This document shows, in pieces, positions 1-5,061 of a DNA stretch of 7,082 bases. Numbering within the stretch: position 1 is the first letter of the stretch; each line of letters starts with the position of its first letter. The stretch spans positions 1 to 7,082 of the forward strand of contig CAZKTU010000302.1 in the NCBI GenBank assembly GCA_964555675.1, read 5' to 3'. This DNA is from CAIWXH01 sp964555675. GTDB lineage: Bacteria; Chloroflexota; Chloroflexia; Chloroflexales; Chloroflexaceae. Both the position numbers and the translations under genes were made by a program. The notes beneath the pieces are model-generated. The model saw only the letters and a list, made by a program, of their open reading frames with translations, made no database searches and was not told the origin of the DNA.

Positions 1-471
1 CCGACTCTGACACGCACGCCCTCGGCGACTCGTACGCCCTCGCCCACCCGCACGCCCTCAGCGACCCGCACCCCCTCCCCCACCCGCACCCCCTCCCCCA
101 CTCGCACCCCCTCCCCCACCGGCGCACTCGCAATAACCCCGGCGGTTGGCGGCCAGCCGCTGCCCCACCAGCAGCGTGCGCCGACAATCGGGGCGCGGCC
201 GACGCGCGGGCCGACGGCCACCTGGCCGGCCGAGCCGGGGCCTGCGCCGACCTACCAGGGCGAGCGCGGGCGGCTCTACACCCTGGTCACGGCGACGGCG
301 ACGGCGACAGCCAGCCCCAAAGCCGAGGTCAGCGCGGGCGAGACAGGCAGGCCGCGGCCCTCGCCGTGGCTCGCCGGGTCGGGGCTGCTCCTGATCGTTA
401 TTGCGTGTGCGCTGGTAGTTGGCGAACGTACACCAGCGGGGGCCGGAGAGCCGGAGGATGGTGTGCTATAA
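1..471 (+). CDS. 3' end of a Thr/Pro-repeat protein with a C-terminal hydrophobic segment (5' partial)
   Basis: Frame 1 is open from the first base to the TAA at 469-471 and gives 156 residues with no start, so the gene begins upstream of the window. Residues 5-40 are six six-residue repeats of the type RTPSPT/RTPSAT. A Pro/Ala/Thr/Gly-rich stretch follows, with a short TATATATA run at residues 97-104. Residues 124-140 (LAGSGLLLIVIACALVV) form one hydrophobic segment long enough to cross the membrane, followed by a 16-residue acidic tail. This layout fits an exported or membrane-anchored protein whose Thr/Pro linker separates an unseen N-terminal domain from the membrane, a style common in Chloroflexota. 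Topology is uncertain: two Arg precede the segment and one follows it, which does not clearly favour an outside linker. There is no LPXTG motif. The catalytic or binding domain lies outside the window, so no function can be named. Confidence 0.72.
   Translation, partial: PTLTRTPSATRTPSPTRTPSATRTPSPTRTPSPTRTPSPTGALAITPAVGGQPLPHQQRAPTIGARPTRGPTATWPAEPGPAPTYQGERGRLYTLVTATATATASPKAEVSAGETGRPRPSPWLAGSGLLLIVIACALVVGERTPAGAGEPEDGVL
13..120 (+). repeat. Six tandem 18-nt repeats encoding (RTPS[A/P]T)6
   Basis: Six consecutive 18-nt units start at 13, 31, 49, 67, 85 and 103, each beginning CGCAC or CGTAC and encoding Arg-Thr-Pro-Ser-Ala/Pro-Thr. The last three units are almost identical (CGCACCCCCTCCCCCAC followed by C or T), while the first three differ at several positions. 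This suggests recent expansion at the 3' side of the array. The unit length is a multiple of three, so copy-number change alters linker length without breaking the frame. Confidence 0.9.
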
Positions 472-472
472 T
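464..472 (+). promoter_or_regulatory. Extended -10 promoter for the ROK gene
   Basis: TGCTATAAT matches the extended -10 consensus (TGn plus TATAAT) exactly, in a region otherwise poor in A and T. The hexamer at 467-472 overlaps the TAA stop of the upstream gene (469-471). No convincing -35 lies 16-18 nt upstream (444-449 is CGGAGA), so the extended -10 would have to carry recognition. Transcription would start near 478-480, leaving a leader of about 70 nt before the ATG at 550. Confidence 0.65.
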
Positions 473-480
473 CCCGTCAC

Positions 481-516
481 GGATGCCCGGGACGCTCTCC
501 CACTTCCCTGGGATCC
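481..516 (+). promoter_or_regulatory. Imperfect hairpin at the start of the ROK mRNA leader
   Basis: GGATGCCCGGGA at 481-492 can pair with TCCCTGGGATCC at 505-516, with two single mismatches and a 12-nt loop. It would sit at the very 5' end of the transcript predicted from the promoter at 464-472. It could stabilise the mRNA, or it may be chance in GC-rich sequence. No known riboswitch class is recognised. Confidence 0.25.
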
Positions 517-535
517 GCTCCGCCCGCTGAGCCTG

Positions 536-543
536 AAAGGAGG
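536..543 (+). promoter_or_regulatory. Shine-Dalgarno site for the ROK gene
   Basis: AAAGGAGG ends 6 nt before the ATG at 550. It is a near-perfect ribosome binding site and fixes this start codon. Confidence 0.85.
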
Positions 544-549
544 CCGACG

Positions 550-1518
550 ATGGCCGATCTGCAGACGCTGATCAAGGACCGCCTGGCCCAGAACCGCTGG
601 GGAATCCTCGGCAATCAGGGCTACGTGCTTGGGGTGGACCTCGGCAGCTACGGCTTGCGGGCCGCCCTGGCCGATCTTCAGCACCACACCGTACGCACCA
701 TCGACACCGAGCTGACCAGTGGCACGCCCGACCAGCTCGTCGAGCGGGCGATCGCCCTCGCGCGCAGCCTGCTCGAAGAGGCCGACGTCTCCTCAGAGCG
801 CCTGGTGCGGGTCGGGGTAGGCTTCGGCGGCCCTGTCGACCTGCGCCACGGGACGATCAGGCTCTCGCCGCGCATGCCCGGCTGGGAGAACTACCCCCTG
901 CAAGAGCGTTTCGAGCAGGCCTTCGACGCCGTAACCCTGATCGACAACGACGCCAACTTGATCGCCCTCGGCGAGGCCACCTTCGGGGTCGGGGCCGGCT
1001 GCCAGCACCTGGCCTACCTGCACCTCAGCAGCGGCGTCGGCGGCGGCCTGGTGCTGAACGGGCGCCTCTACCACGGCGCCACCTCGACGGCGGGCGAGAT
1101 CGGACATGCCGTGGTCGGCCATGGCTGGGACGGCACGGGCCGCCCCGAGACTCTTGAGGAGCTGGTCTCGATCAGCGGGCTGCTGCGCCGCGCCGCGCGC
1201 TACGGCCTCGACACCGATAACCTCGAGCAGATCTTCGGCGAGAGCCCCGCCGGCAAGCGCGTCGTGCAAGAGGCCGTGGACCTGGTGGCGACCCGCTGCG
1301 CTCAGATCGTCGCCCTGATCGACCCCGAGATGATCGTGCTGGGCGGGATCGTCGTGCGGATCGGCGGCGAGCCGTTCGTCAAGGCTATCGCCGACAAGGT
1401 CAACGACTTCATCGCGCCTCAGTTCGCGCGGCCCCTGCCGGTCGTCGCCTCGATCCTCGGCCCCGATAGCGTTACCGCCGGCGCCATCGCCGACGCCCTC
1501 GAAAGCCTGTCAGACTGA
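550..1518 (+). CDS. ROK-family protein (sugar kinase-like, no HTH, degenerate zinc motif)
   Basis: The product has 322 residues, the usual length of a ROK sugar kinase and shorter than ROK repressors, which carry about 80 extra N-terminal residues with a winged helix. The N-terminal phosphate loop is GVDLGSYGLRAALADL (28-43), where the common GGT is GSY. DNDAN lies at 132-136, with D134 at the position of the ROK catalytic aspartate. A glycine-rich LHLSSGVGGGLVLNG (157-171) leads to GEIGH (182-186), and PEMIVLGG (259-266) fits the C-terminal nucleotide region. After H186, where the family usually has the zinc cluster CxCGxxGC, this protein reads HGWDGTGRPETLEELVS without any cysteine. It may therefore be a zinc-free sugar kinase or a sugar-sensing protein without kinase activity. 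The start is set by a strong ribosome site, with the gene's own extended -10 promoter upstream. Family membership is clear; substrate and activity are not. Confidence 0.88.
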   Translation: MADLQTLIKDRLAQNRWGILGNQGYVLGVDLGSYGLRAALADLQHHTVRTIDTELTSGTPDQLVERAIALARSLLEEADVSSERLVRVGVGFGGPVDLRHGTIRLSPRMPGWENYPLQERFEQAFDAVTLIDNDANLIALGEATFGVGAGCQHLAYLHLSSGVGGGLVLNGRLYHGATSTAGEIGHAVVGHGWDGTGRPETLEELVSISGLLRRAARYGLDTDNLEQIFGESPAGKRVVQEAVDLVATRCAQIVALIDPEMIVLGGIVVRIGGEPFVKAIADKVNDFIAPQFARPLPVVASILGPDSVTAGAIADALESLSD

Positions 1519-1563
1519 CGGTTGCACCCTGGGGCCCTGTCCGGGAGAGTCTTGCGGGTGGAT

Positions 1564-1584
1564 GTGGAGGGCCAGGCCCTCCAC
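1564..1584 (+). terminator. Strong hairpin downstream of the ROK gene (candidate terminator)
   Basis: GTGGAGGGCC and GGCCCTCCAC are perfect 10-bp inverted arms around a single A, 45 nt after the ROK stop codon. No T-run follows, so it is not a textbook intrinsic terminator. It may end transcription differently or protect the 3' end of the mRNA. Its core GGGCCAGGCCC recurs in the larger palindrome at 7031-7073, also after a gene end. Confidence 0.55.
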
Positions 1585-1623
1585 GCCTCCCGCCGCGGGG
1601 ATCGAGGCCCGAGCCGATCCGAA

Positions 1624-1641
1624 CGCAAGGCGCGCCTTGCG
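1624..1641 (+). promoter_or_regulatory. 18-bp perfect palindrome upstream of a promoter (operator or terminator)
   Basis: CGCAAGGCGCGCCTTGCG is perfectly self-complementary. It ends 19 nt before the -35 hexamer at 1661, a place suited to a dimeric activator or repressor site. As RNA it would fold into a 7-bp stem with a CGCG loop followed by GTGATTTTG, so a weak intrinsic terminator for the ROK transcript is an equally valid reading. Confidence 0.45.
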
Positions 1642-1660
1642 GTGATTTTGCGCACGCCGT

Positions 1661-1689
1661 TTGCACACATTCCCGCGGAATGTTATAAT
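1661..1689 (+). promoter_or_regulatory. Promoter of the 49-aa/702-aa genes: TTGCAC, 17 bp, TATAAT with extended -10
   Basis: TTGCAC at 1661-1666 and TATAAT at 1684-1689 are separated by exactly 17 bp, and TG at 1681-1682 makes an extended -10. The -35 keeps only TTG of the consensus. Transcription would begin near 1696, giving a leader of about 70 nt to the ATG at 1766. The reading frame of the following gene is open back through the promoter with a TTG at 1661, but starting there would place the promoter inside the coding region, so that start is rejected. Confidence 0.72.
1667..1683 (+). promoter_or_regulatory. 17-bp inverted repeat filling the promoter spacer (candidate operator)
   Basis: ACATTCC-CGC-GGAATGT is a perfect 7-bp inverted repeat with a 3-nt centre. 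It occupies every base between the -35 and -10 hexamers. A dimeric regulator bound here would block RNA polymerase, or could alter spacer geometry as MerR-type activators do. I do not recognise the motif as a known operator, and the regulator is unknown. Confidence 0.55.
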
Positions 1690-1715
1690 CGCTAAAGCAT
1701 TGCGCCTGGCCACGG

Positions 1716-1741
1716 AAGCAGGGAGGACACCCTCTCTGCTT
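1716..1741 (+). promoter_or_regulatory. 11-bp leader hairpin before the 49-aa gene
   Basis: AAGCAGGGAGG (1716-1726) pairs with CCTCTCTGCTT (1731-1741) around an ACAC tetraloop, with a single G-U pair. The stem lies in the predicted leader, about 25 nt before the ATG at 1766. The 5' arm contains a ribosome-site-like GGGAGG at 1721-1726, which the stem would hide. No T-run follows, so it is not a terminator. It could act in mRNA stability or translational control. Confidence 0.45.
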
Positions 1742-1765
1742 AGTGCTGCTTACGATGGAGAGCCC

Positions 1766-1915
1766 ATGGACGCGAAAATGATCACCTTTGGAGAGACAGC
1801 GATCGACAAGCTGCTCCAGTGGCTGCGCTCGTCGGGCGAGCCGAAAGATATTGATGAGCTACTGCGGCAGTACCTCGAACTGCTGAGCAAGCTGGTGATG
1901 GAGGATGGCGAATGA
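1766..1915 (+). CDS. Small 49-aa helical protein, coupled to the 702-aa gene
   Basis: The product (49 aa, starting MDAKMITFGETAIDKLL) is not recognised. It is mostly charged and leucine-rich and looks helical: the segment from residue 12 to 44 (IDKLLQWLR, then IDELLRQYLELLSKLV) has the spacing of one or two amphipathic helices suited to dimerisation or partner binding. There is no signal peptide, membrane span or cysteine. The ATG at 1766 follows GGAGAG (1757-1762) with only 3 nt between. An upstream in-frame CTG at 1736, 9 nt after GGGAGG, is a less likely alternative. The stop TGA overlaps the ATG of the next gene as ATGA, so the two are probably co-transcribed and translationally coupled, and the small protein may be a partner of the 702-aa protein. 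The upstream promoter and downstream coupling support it as a real gene. Confidence 0.7.
   Translation: MDAKMITFGETAIDKLLQWLRSSGEPKDIDELLRQYLELLSKLVMEDGE
1900..1904 (+). promoter_or_regulatory. Shine-Dalgarno site inside the 49-aa gene for the 702-aa gene
   Basis: GGAGG lies in the last codons of the 49-aa gene, 7 nt before the ATG at 1912. It fixes this start and supports reinitiation at the ATGA overlap. Confidence 0.8.
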
Positions 1916-4020
1916 CCGCTGCTCCGACCACGGGCACCGACCCTCAGGCCCTCGCCGACGAGATCTACGGGCTCATGACGGCCCAGGCGACTCTGTTCGC
2001 CTTCGACGCGCCGATCAGGCAGAGCCTGGCCAACCTCGCAGCGTACTATGCCGCACGCACCCAGGGCGACCAGGGGAGCGTCGCGAAGCTGATCGAGGCC
2101 GCCCTCGGCGCCGATCCGCGCTTTGCTCGCGAGGATGTCGCGGGCGATGTGCGGTATGTCACCTCGCGCCTGGGCAGCTATGTGCCGCGCAACGACGTGG
2201 ATACCCACAGCTTCAAGCAGCGCCTCCACGACCCTGAGCACCCCCTGCCGATCGACGATATCAGCGTCGTCGTGTCGACCTCGCGCCCGGCCATCACCAC
2301 GGTCGAGCCGGTCTTCATCTCGGACTACTGGCAGATTCAGGCCGGCCTGGTCCCGGCCAACGGCGACGGCGCCGAGGAGCTGATCGACGAGCCCGCCCTC
2401 GTCGAAGCCGCCTCGATCTTCGACACGTCATCCCTCGACGAAGAGCCCCCCGTCATCGTGGCCGAACCCGCCATCGTCGCGGCCGCCGAGCCCGTGGTGG
2501 TGGCCCCCGCGGCCCCCGCCGAAGAGCCTGTTGTCGCGGCCCCCGCCGACGAGCCTGTCGTCGTCGCCCCCGCGACCCCGGCCGCCGAGCCCGTCGTCGC
2601 AGCGCCGCCGGTCAGCGCCCCGCGCGAGACCCCCGCGCCCGCCGCGCCGCCGGTCAGCGCCCCGCGCGAGACCCCCGCGCCCCCGGCCCGTCCGGCGCGG
2701 CCCGCCTACGAGCGCGGCACGATCTTCACCCTGGCCGACGGGACGGCGATCGACCTGCGCCGCCCCACCGCCGAGCTGCTCACCGAGCACGGCGCGGCCC
2801 TGACCCAGGCCCTGGTGGACAAGCTCGAGCAGGATCCGCTGCGGCGGATCGTCAGCTTCGGGCGGCGCTACTTCCCCGAGGCCAATGTAATCAACCTCGG
2901 CAAGAACGACCTGCGCAAGATCCGCGACTACATCCTCGAGCGCGGCGAGCCCCTGCTCGACACCGAGCTGATCGCCGACGTTTTCTACCACAATACGCGC
3001 CAGTCGGACTACGAGGGCGTGCGCTTCTCGGTCAACTACCGCCTCCACCGCGAGAAGGACTTCGAGTTCGTCGGGGTCGAGGGCGCCTACCTCTGGTCGA
3101 CCAAGGGCATGCCCGCCATCGGGGGCAAGCGCGTGAAGGCCGCCGAGATGGGCCAGATCACCTCGTACCTGGTCGAGGGCCACGACGACAGCCTCGCCGA
3201 CCAGAGCGCCGCGTCGATCACCCAGAGCGGCAGCATGTCGCACCTGCTGACCTTCTTCGAGTGGGAGTACGGCGTGCTGCCCCTCGACGCAGGGCTGGCC
3301 GCGCTGCTGCCCGGGCCGGTGCTGCCCGACCAGCGCAGCGCCGTGCTGCGCTTCGAGTCGCCCCAGCACTACACCCAGTCCCTCGTCGAGGTGCGCTACC
3401 CGACCGGTAACCGCGGCGGCTGGATCCAGGGCCTGGAGGAGTTCTTCCACGCCCATCTGGTCCCCGGCGCCTTGGTGACGATCGCGCGCGGCGCCGAGCC
3501 CAACCTCTTCACGCTCACCTACGCCGAAGCCGCCGAGACCAGCGAGCGCATCCTGACCTACGACGAGAAGAAGAACAAGCTGGCCTTCGCGAATGTCTCG
3601 TTCTTCGCCGCGGTCGACCCCGACCAGCTGCCCAGTCAGGCCCGCTACGGGCGTCTCAACCGCCTCAAGGCCTTCCCCATGGGCGAGCGCCGCAAGGCCG
3701 AGCTGATCCTCGAGCACGTCGCCGAGACCCTCGGCGAGCAGGTCGGCACGCGGGCCCAGCCGCGCTACTCGATCACGATGGACGACCTGATCATGGGCTA
3801 CAACGTGCTGCGCCCCGGCTCGAAGGCCCTGATCAACTCGCTCCTCGGCCACGGCGCCGAGTTCGAGGCCGACGAGACCACCCCCGGCCTCTTCTACTAC
3901 ACCCCCGCCCCCGGCACCAAGCCCGCCGAGGAGACTGACGAGGAGAGCGAGGAGACGGTGACCGACGTGCAGCCCACCCGTCGCCGCTATGGCGGGCGCT
4001 ACACCGAGGATGACGAGTAG
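1912..4020 (+). CDS. 702-aa unrecognised multidomain protein with Pro/Ala/Val linker and possible winged-helix segments
   Basis: I do not recognise this protein. Residues 10-110 form an Ala/Leu-rich, helix-prone N-terminal domain. Residues 155-268 are a low-complexity linker rich in EPVVVAP-type units, with a 14-residue tandem repeat (PPVSAPRETPAPAA). Residues 269-665 look globular. In this half, 344-396 (LLDTELIADVFYHNT to GVEGAYLWS) and 619-663 (YSITMDDLIMGYNVL to PGLFYYT) have helix-helix-hairpin patterns that resemble HARE/RpoE-type winged helices. Between them, 478-570 is richer in strand-like segments with several Phe, Tyr and Trp. The last ~35 residues are acidic (EETDEESEE) with an Arg patch (TRRRYGGR). 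There is no signal peptide or membrane span, so a cytoplasmic role, perhaps nucleic-acid binding, is inferred only. The start has a strong ribosome site and overlaps the 49-aa gene. Real coding status is well supported by length, codon use and neighbours; function is open. Confidence 0.85.
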   Translation: MTAAPTTGTDPQALADEIYGLMTAQATLFAFDAPIRQSLANLAAYYAARTQGDQGSVAKLIEAALGADPRFAREDVAGDVRYVTSRLGSYVPRNDVDTHSFKQRLHDPEHPLPIDDISVVVSTSRPAITTVEPVFISDYWQIQAGLVPANGDGAEELIDEPALVEAASIFDTSSLDEEPPVIVAEPAIVAAAEPVVVAPAAPAEEPVVAAPADEPVVVAPATPAAEPVVAAPPVSAPRETPAPAAPPVSAPRETPAPPARPARPAYERGTIFTLADGTAIDLRRPTAELLTEHGAALTQALVDKLEQDPLRRIVSFGRRYFPEANVINLGKNDLRKIRDYILERGEPLLDTELIADVFYHNTRQSDYEGVRFSVNYRLHREKDFEFVGVEGAYLWSTKGMPAIGGKRVKAAEMGQITSYLVEGHDDSLADQSAASITQSGSMSHLLTFFEWEYGVLPLDAGLAALLPGPVLPDQRSAVLRFESPQHYTQSLVEVRYPTGNRGGWIQGLEEFFHAHLVPGALVTIARGAEPNLFTLTYAEAAETSERILTYDEKKNKLAFANVSFFAAVDPDQLPSQARYGRLNRLKAFPMGERRKAELILEHVAETLGEQVGTRAQPRYSITMDDLIMGYNVLRPGSKALINSLLGHGAEFEADETTPGLFYYTPAPGTKPAEETDEESEETVTDVQPTRRRYGGRYTEDDE
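2602..2682 (+). repeat. 42-nt tandem duplication in the linker of the 702-aa gene
   Basis: A 39-nt sequence at 2602-2640 recurs without change at 2644-2682, giving a 42-nt period and encoding PPVSAPRETPAP twice. Exact identity at the DNA level, including third positions, points to a recent in-frame duplication. Just upstream, 2470-2600 contains looser EPVVVAP/EPVVAAP-coding units. Confidence 0.88.
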
Positions 4021-4045
4021 GATAGCCCGTCGACCGTATCAGTAA

Positions 4046-4102
4046 GGGGGGGAGCAGGGAGAGCAAGCGCGCAGCCAACGCGCCGCCCCCCCGCTCCCCC
4101 TC
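4046..4102 (+). other. Long GC-rich stem in the gap before the HEAT gene
   Basis: GGGGGGGAGC at 4046-4055 pairs with GCTCCCCCTC at 4093-4102 (10 bp, one G-U). Its 37-nt loop holds a small inner stem, GCGCG (4067-4071) with CGCGC (4079-4083). No T-run follows. It may act as a transcription attenuator or mRNA-processing element between the 702-aa gene and the downstream genes, or it may simply reflect G and C runs. Confidence 0.35.
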
Positions 4103-4104
4103 AG

Positions 4105-4122
4105 CCGCGCCTGCCGGCGCGG
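4105..4122 (+). promoter_or_regulatory. Hairpin abutting the HEAT-gene ribosome binding site
   Basis: CCGCGCC (4105-4111) and GGCGCGG (4116-4122) form a perfect 7-bp stem with a TGCC loop. The 3' arm takes the first two G of the GGAGGGAG ribosome site at 4121-4128, which precedes the ATG at 4137. The stem could lower ribosome access, though GGGAG at 4124-4128 remains free, so any effect may be modest. Confidence 0.4.
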
Positions 4123-4136
4123 AGGGAGATCATCCT

Positions 4137-5042
4137 ATGACTTTCGAGGAACAGCTGGCCCGCCTCGGCGATATTGGCCACCCCCTCGCCCACGCCGAGC
4201 TGAAGGCCCTCGCCGGCCTCGGCCCCGAATCGCTGAAGGTGTTCTGGCAGGCCTGGCGCGAGTTCCCCGCCGAGCGCCGGCTCGCTATCCTGCACGCCCT
4301 CGACGCCCTCGGCGAAGATAATGTCGATATGGATTTCCGCCCGGTCTTCCGAGCCAGCCTCAGCGATAGCGACCCCGAGGTGCGCACGGCCGCGGTCGCA
4401 AGCCTGTGGGAGGACGAGAGCGAGCGGACGATGGACCGCTTCATCGCCATGCTCGACGATGAGGCCGGCAGTGTGCGCGCCGCGGCCGCCGTCGCCCTGG
4501 CGCCCTTCGCCTACAGGGCCGAGCTCGGCGAGCTGCCCGCGCCCGCAGCCCAGCGCCTGCAAGCCAATCTGCTGCGCGTGACCATCGACCCCGAGCAGCC
4601 GATCGAGGTGCGCCGCCGCGCGATCGAGGGCCTCGGCTACTTCGCCGCCTCCAAAGAGGCTCAGGCCGAGATCGGGCGGGCCTACGCCCACTCCGAGGTT
4701 ACCATGCGCGAGAGCGCCGTGCTGGCGATGGGTCGCTCGATGCGCCCCACCTGGTTCCCCTACATCGAGCGCGAGCTGAAGAGCCCCTCGCCCGCCCTGC
4801 GCTACGAGGCCGCCCGCGCCGTCGGCGAGATCGGCGAGGACGGCCGCCCCCTGCTCCAGGCCCTCTTGCCCCTGATCGACGACGAGGATATCGAGATCTC
4901 GCTCGCCGCGATCTGGTCCCTCGGCCAGGTCGGCGGCCCCAGCGCCAAGCGCGTGCTCGAGCGCCTCGCCCGCTCGAAGGACGAGGCGCGCCGCCAGGCC
5001 GCCTCCGAGGCCCTCGAAGAGCTGAGCCTCGGCGAGCTCTAG
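4137..5042 (+). CDS. HEAT-repeat (PBS lyase HEAT-like) protein
   Basis: The product has 301 residues and is built almost entirely of paired-helix repeats of about 30 residues, each carrying the HEAT signature of an Arg followed by an Ala-rich helix and Leu/Gly. Clear copies are DPEVRTAAVASL (79-90), GSVRAAAAVALAPFA (111-125), PIEVRRRAIEGLGYFA (155-170), EVTMRESAVLAMGRSM (187-202), SPALRYEAARAVGEIG (218-233), DIEISLAAIWSLGQVG (251-266) and DEARRQAASEALEEL (282-296). The family is a protein-protein interaction scaffold; the PBS lyase name refers to repeat type, and no lyase activity is implied here. There is no signal peptide or membrane segment, so it is probably cytoplasmic. The start follows GGAGGGAG at 4121-4128. 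The next gene begins 19 nt after the stop, which suggests one transcript with the PIG-L gene. The binding partner is unknown. Confidence 0.88.
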   Translation: MTFEEQLARLGDIGHPLAHAELKALAGLGPESLKVFWQAWREFPAERRLAILHALDALGEDNVDMDFRPVFRASLSDSDPEVRTAAVASLWEDESERTMDRFIAMLDDEAGSVRAAAAVALAPFAYRAELGELPAPAAQRLQANLLRVTIDPEQPIEVRRRAIEGLGYFAASKEAQAEIGRAYAHSEVTMRESAVLAMGRSMRPTWFPYIERELKSPSPALRYEAARAVGEIGEDGRPLLQALLPLIDDEDIEISLAAIWSLGQVGGPSAKRVLERLARSKDEARRQAASEALEELSLGEL

Positions 5043-5061
5043 GTACGATCAAGAGAGGCGT

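Noticed and set aside
13..120. CRISPR array
   Set aside because: The 18-nt units are contiguous without spacers, are in frame and encode RTPSPT repeats.
146..394. Arg/Pro-rich + strand frame of 82 codons at the start
   Set aside because: It lies out of frame inside the Thr/Pro-repeat gene, whose frame runs to the TAA at 469 with a hydrophobic C-terminus. The Arg-rich content is typical of an off-frame read.
1661..1765. N-terminal extension of the 49-aa protein from TTG at 1661
   Set aside because: The TTG is the start of the -35 hexamer of the promoter that drives the gene, and no ribosome site precedes it.
2428..3852. Antisense open frame of 474 codons within the 702-aa gene
   Set aside because: It is a mirror of high-GC codon use on the + strand. 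It has low-complexity Gly/Arg/Val composition, no recognisable domain, and no promoter or ribosome site.
4046..4102. G-quadruplex in the G and C runs
   Set aside because: The + strand has only about three usable G-tracts close together, and the - strand likewise falls short of four clear tracts. A stem is the simpler reading.
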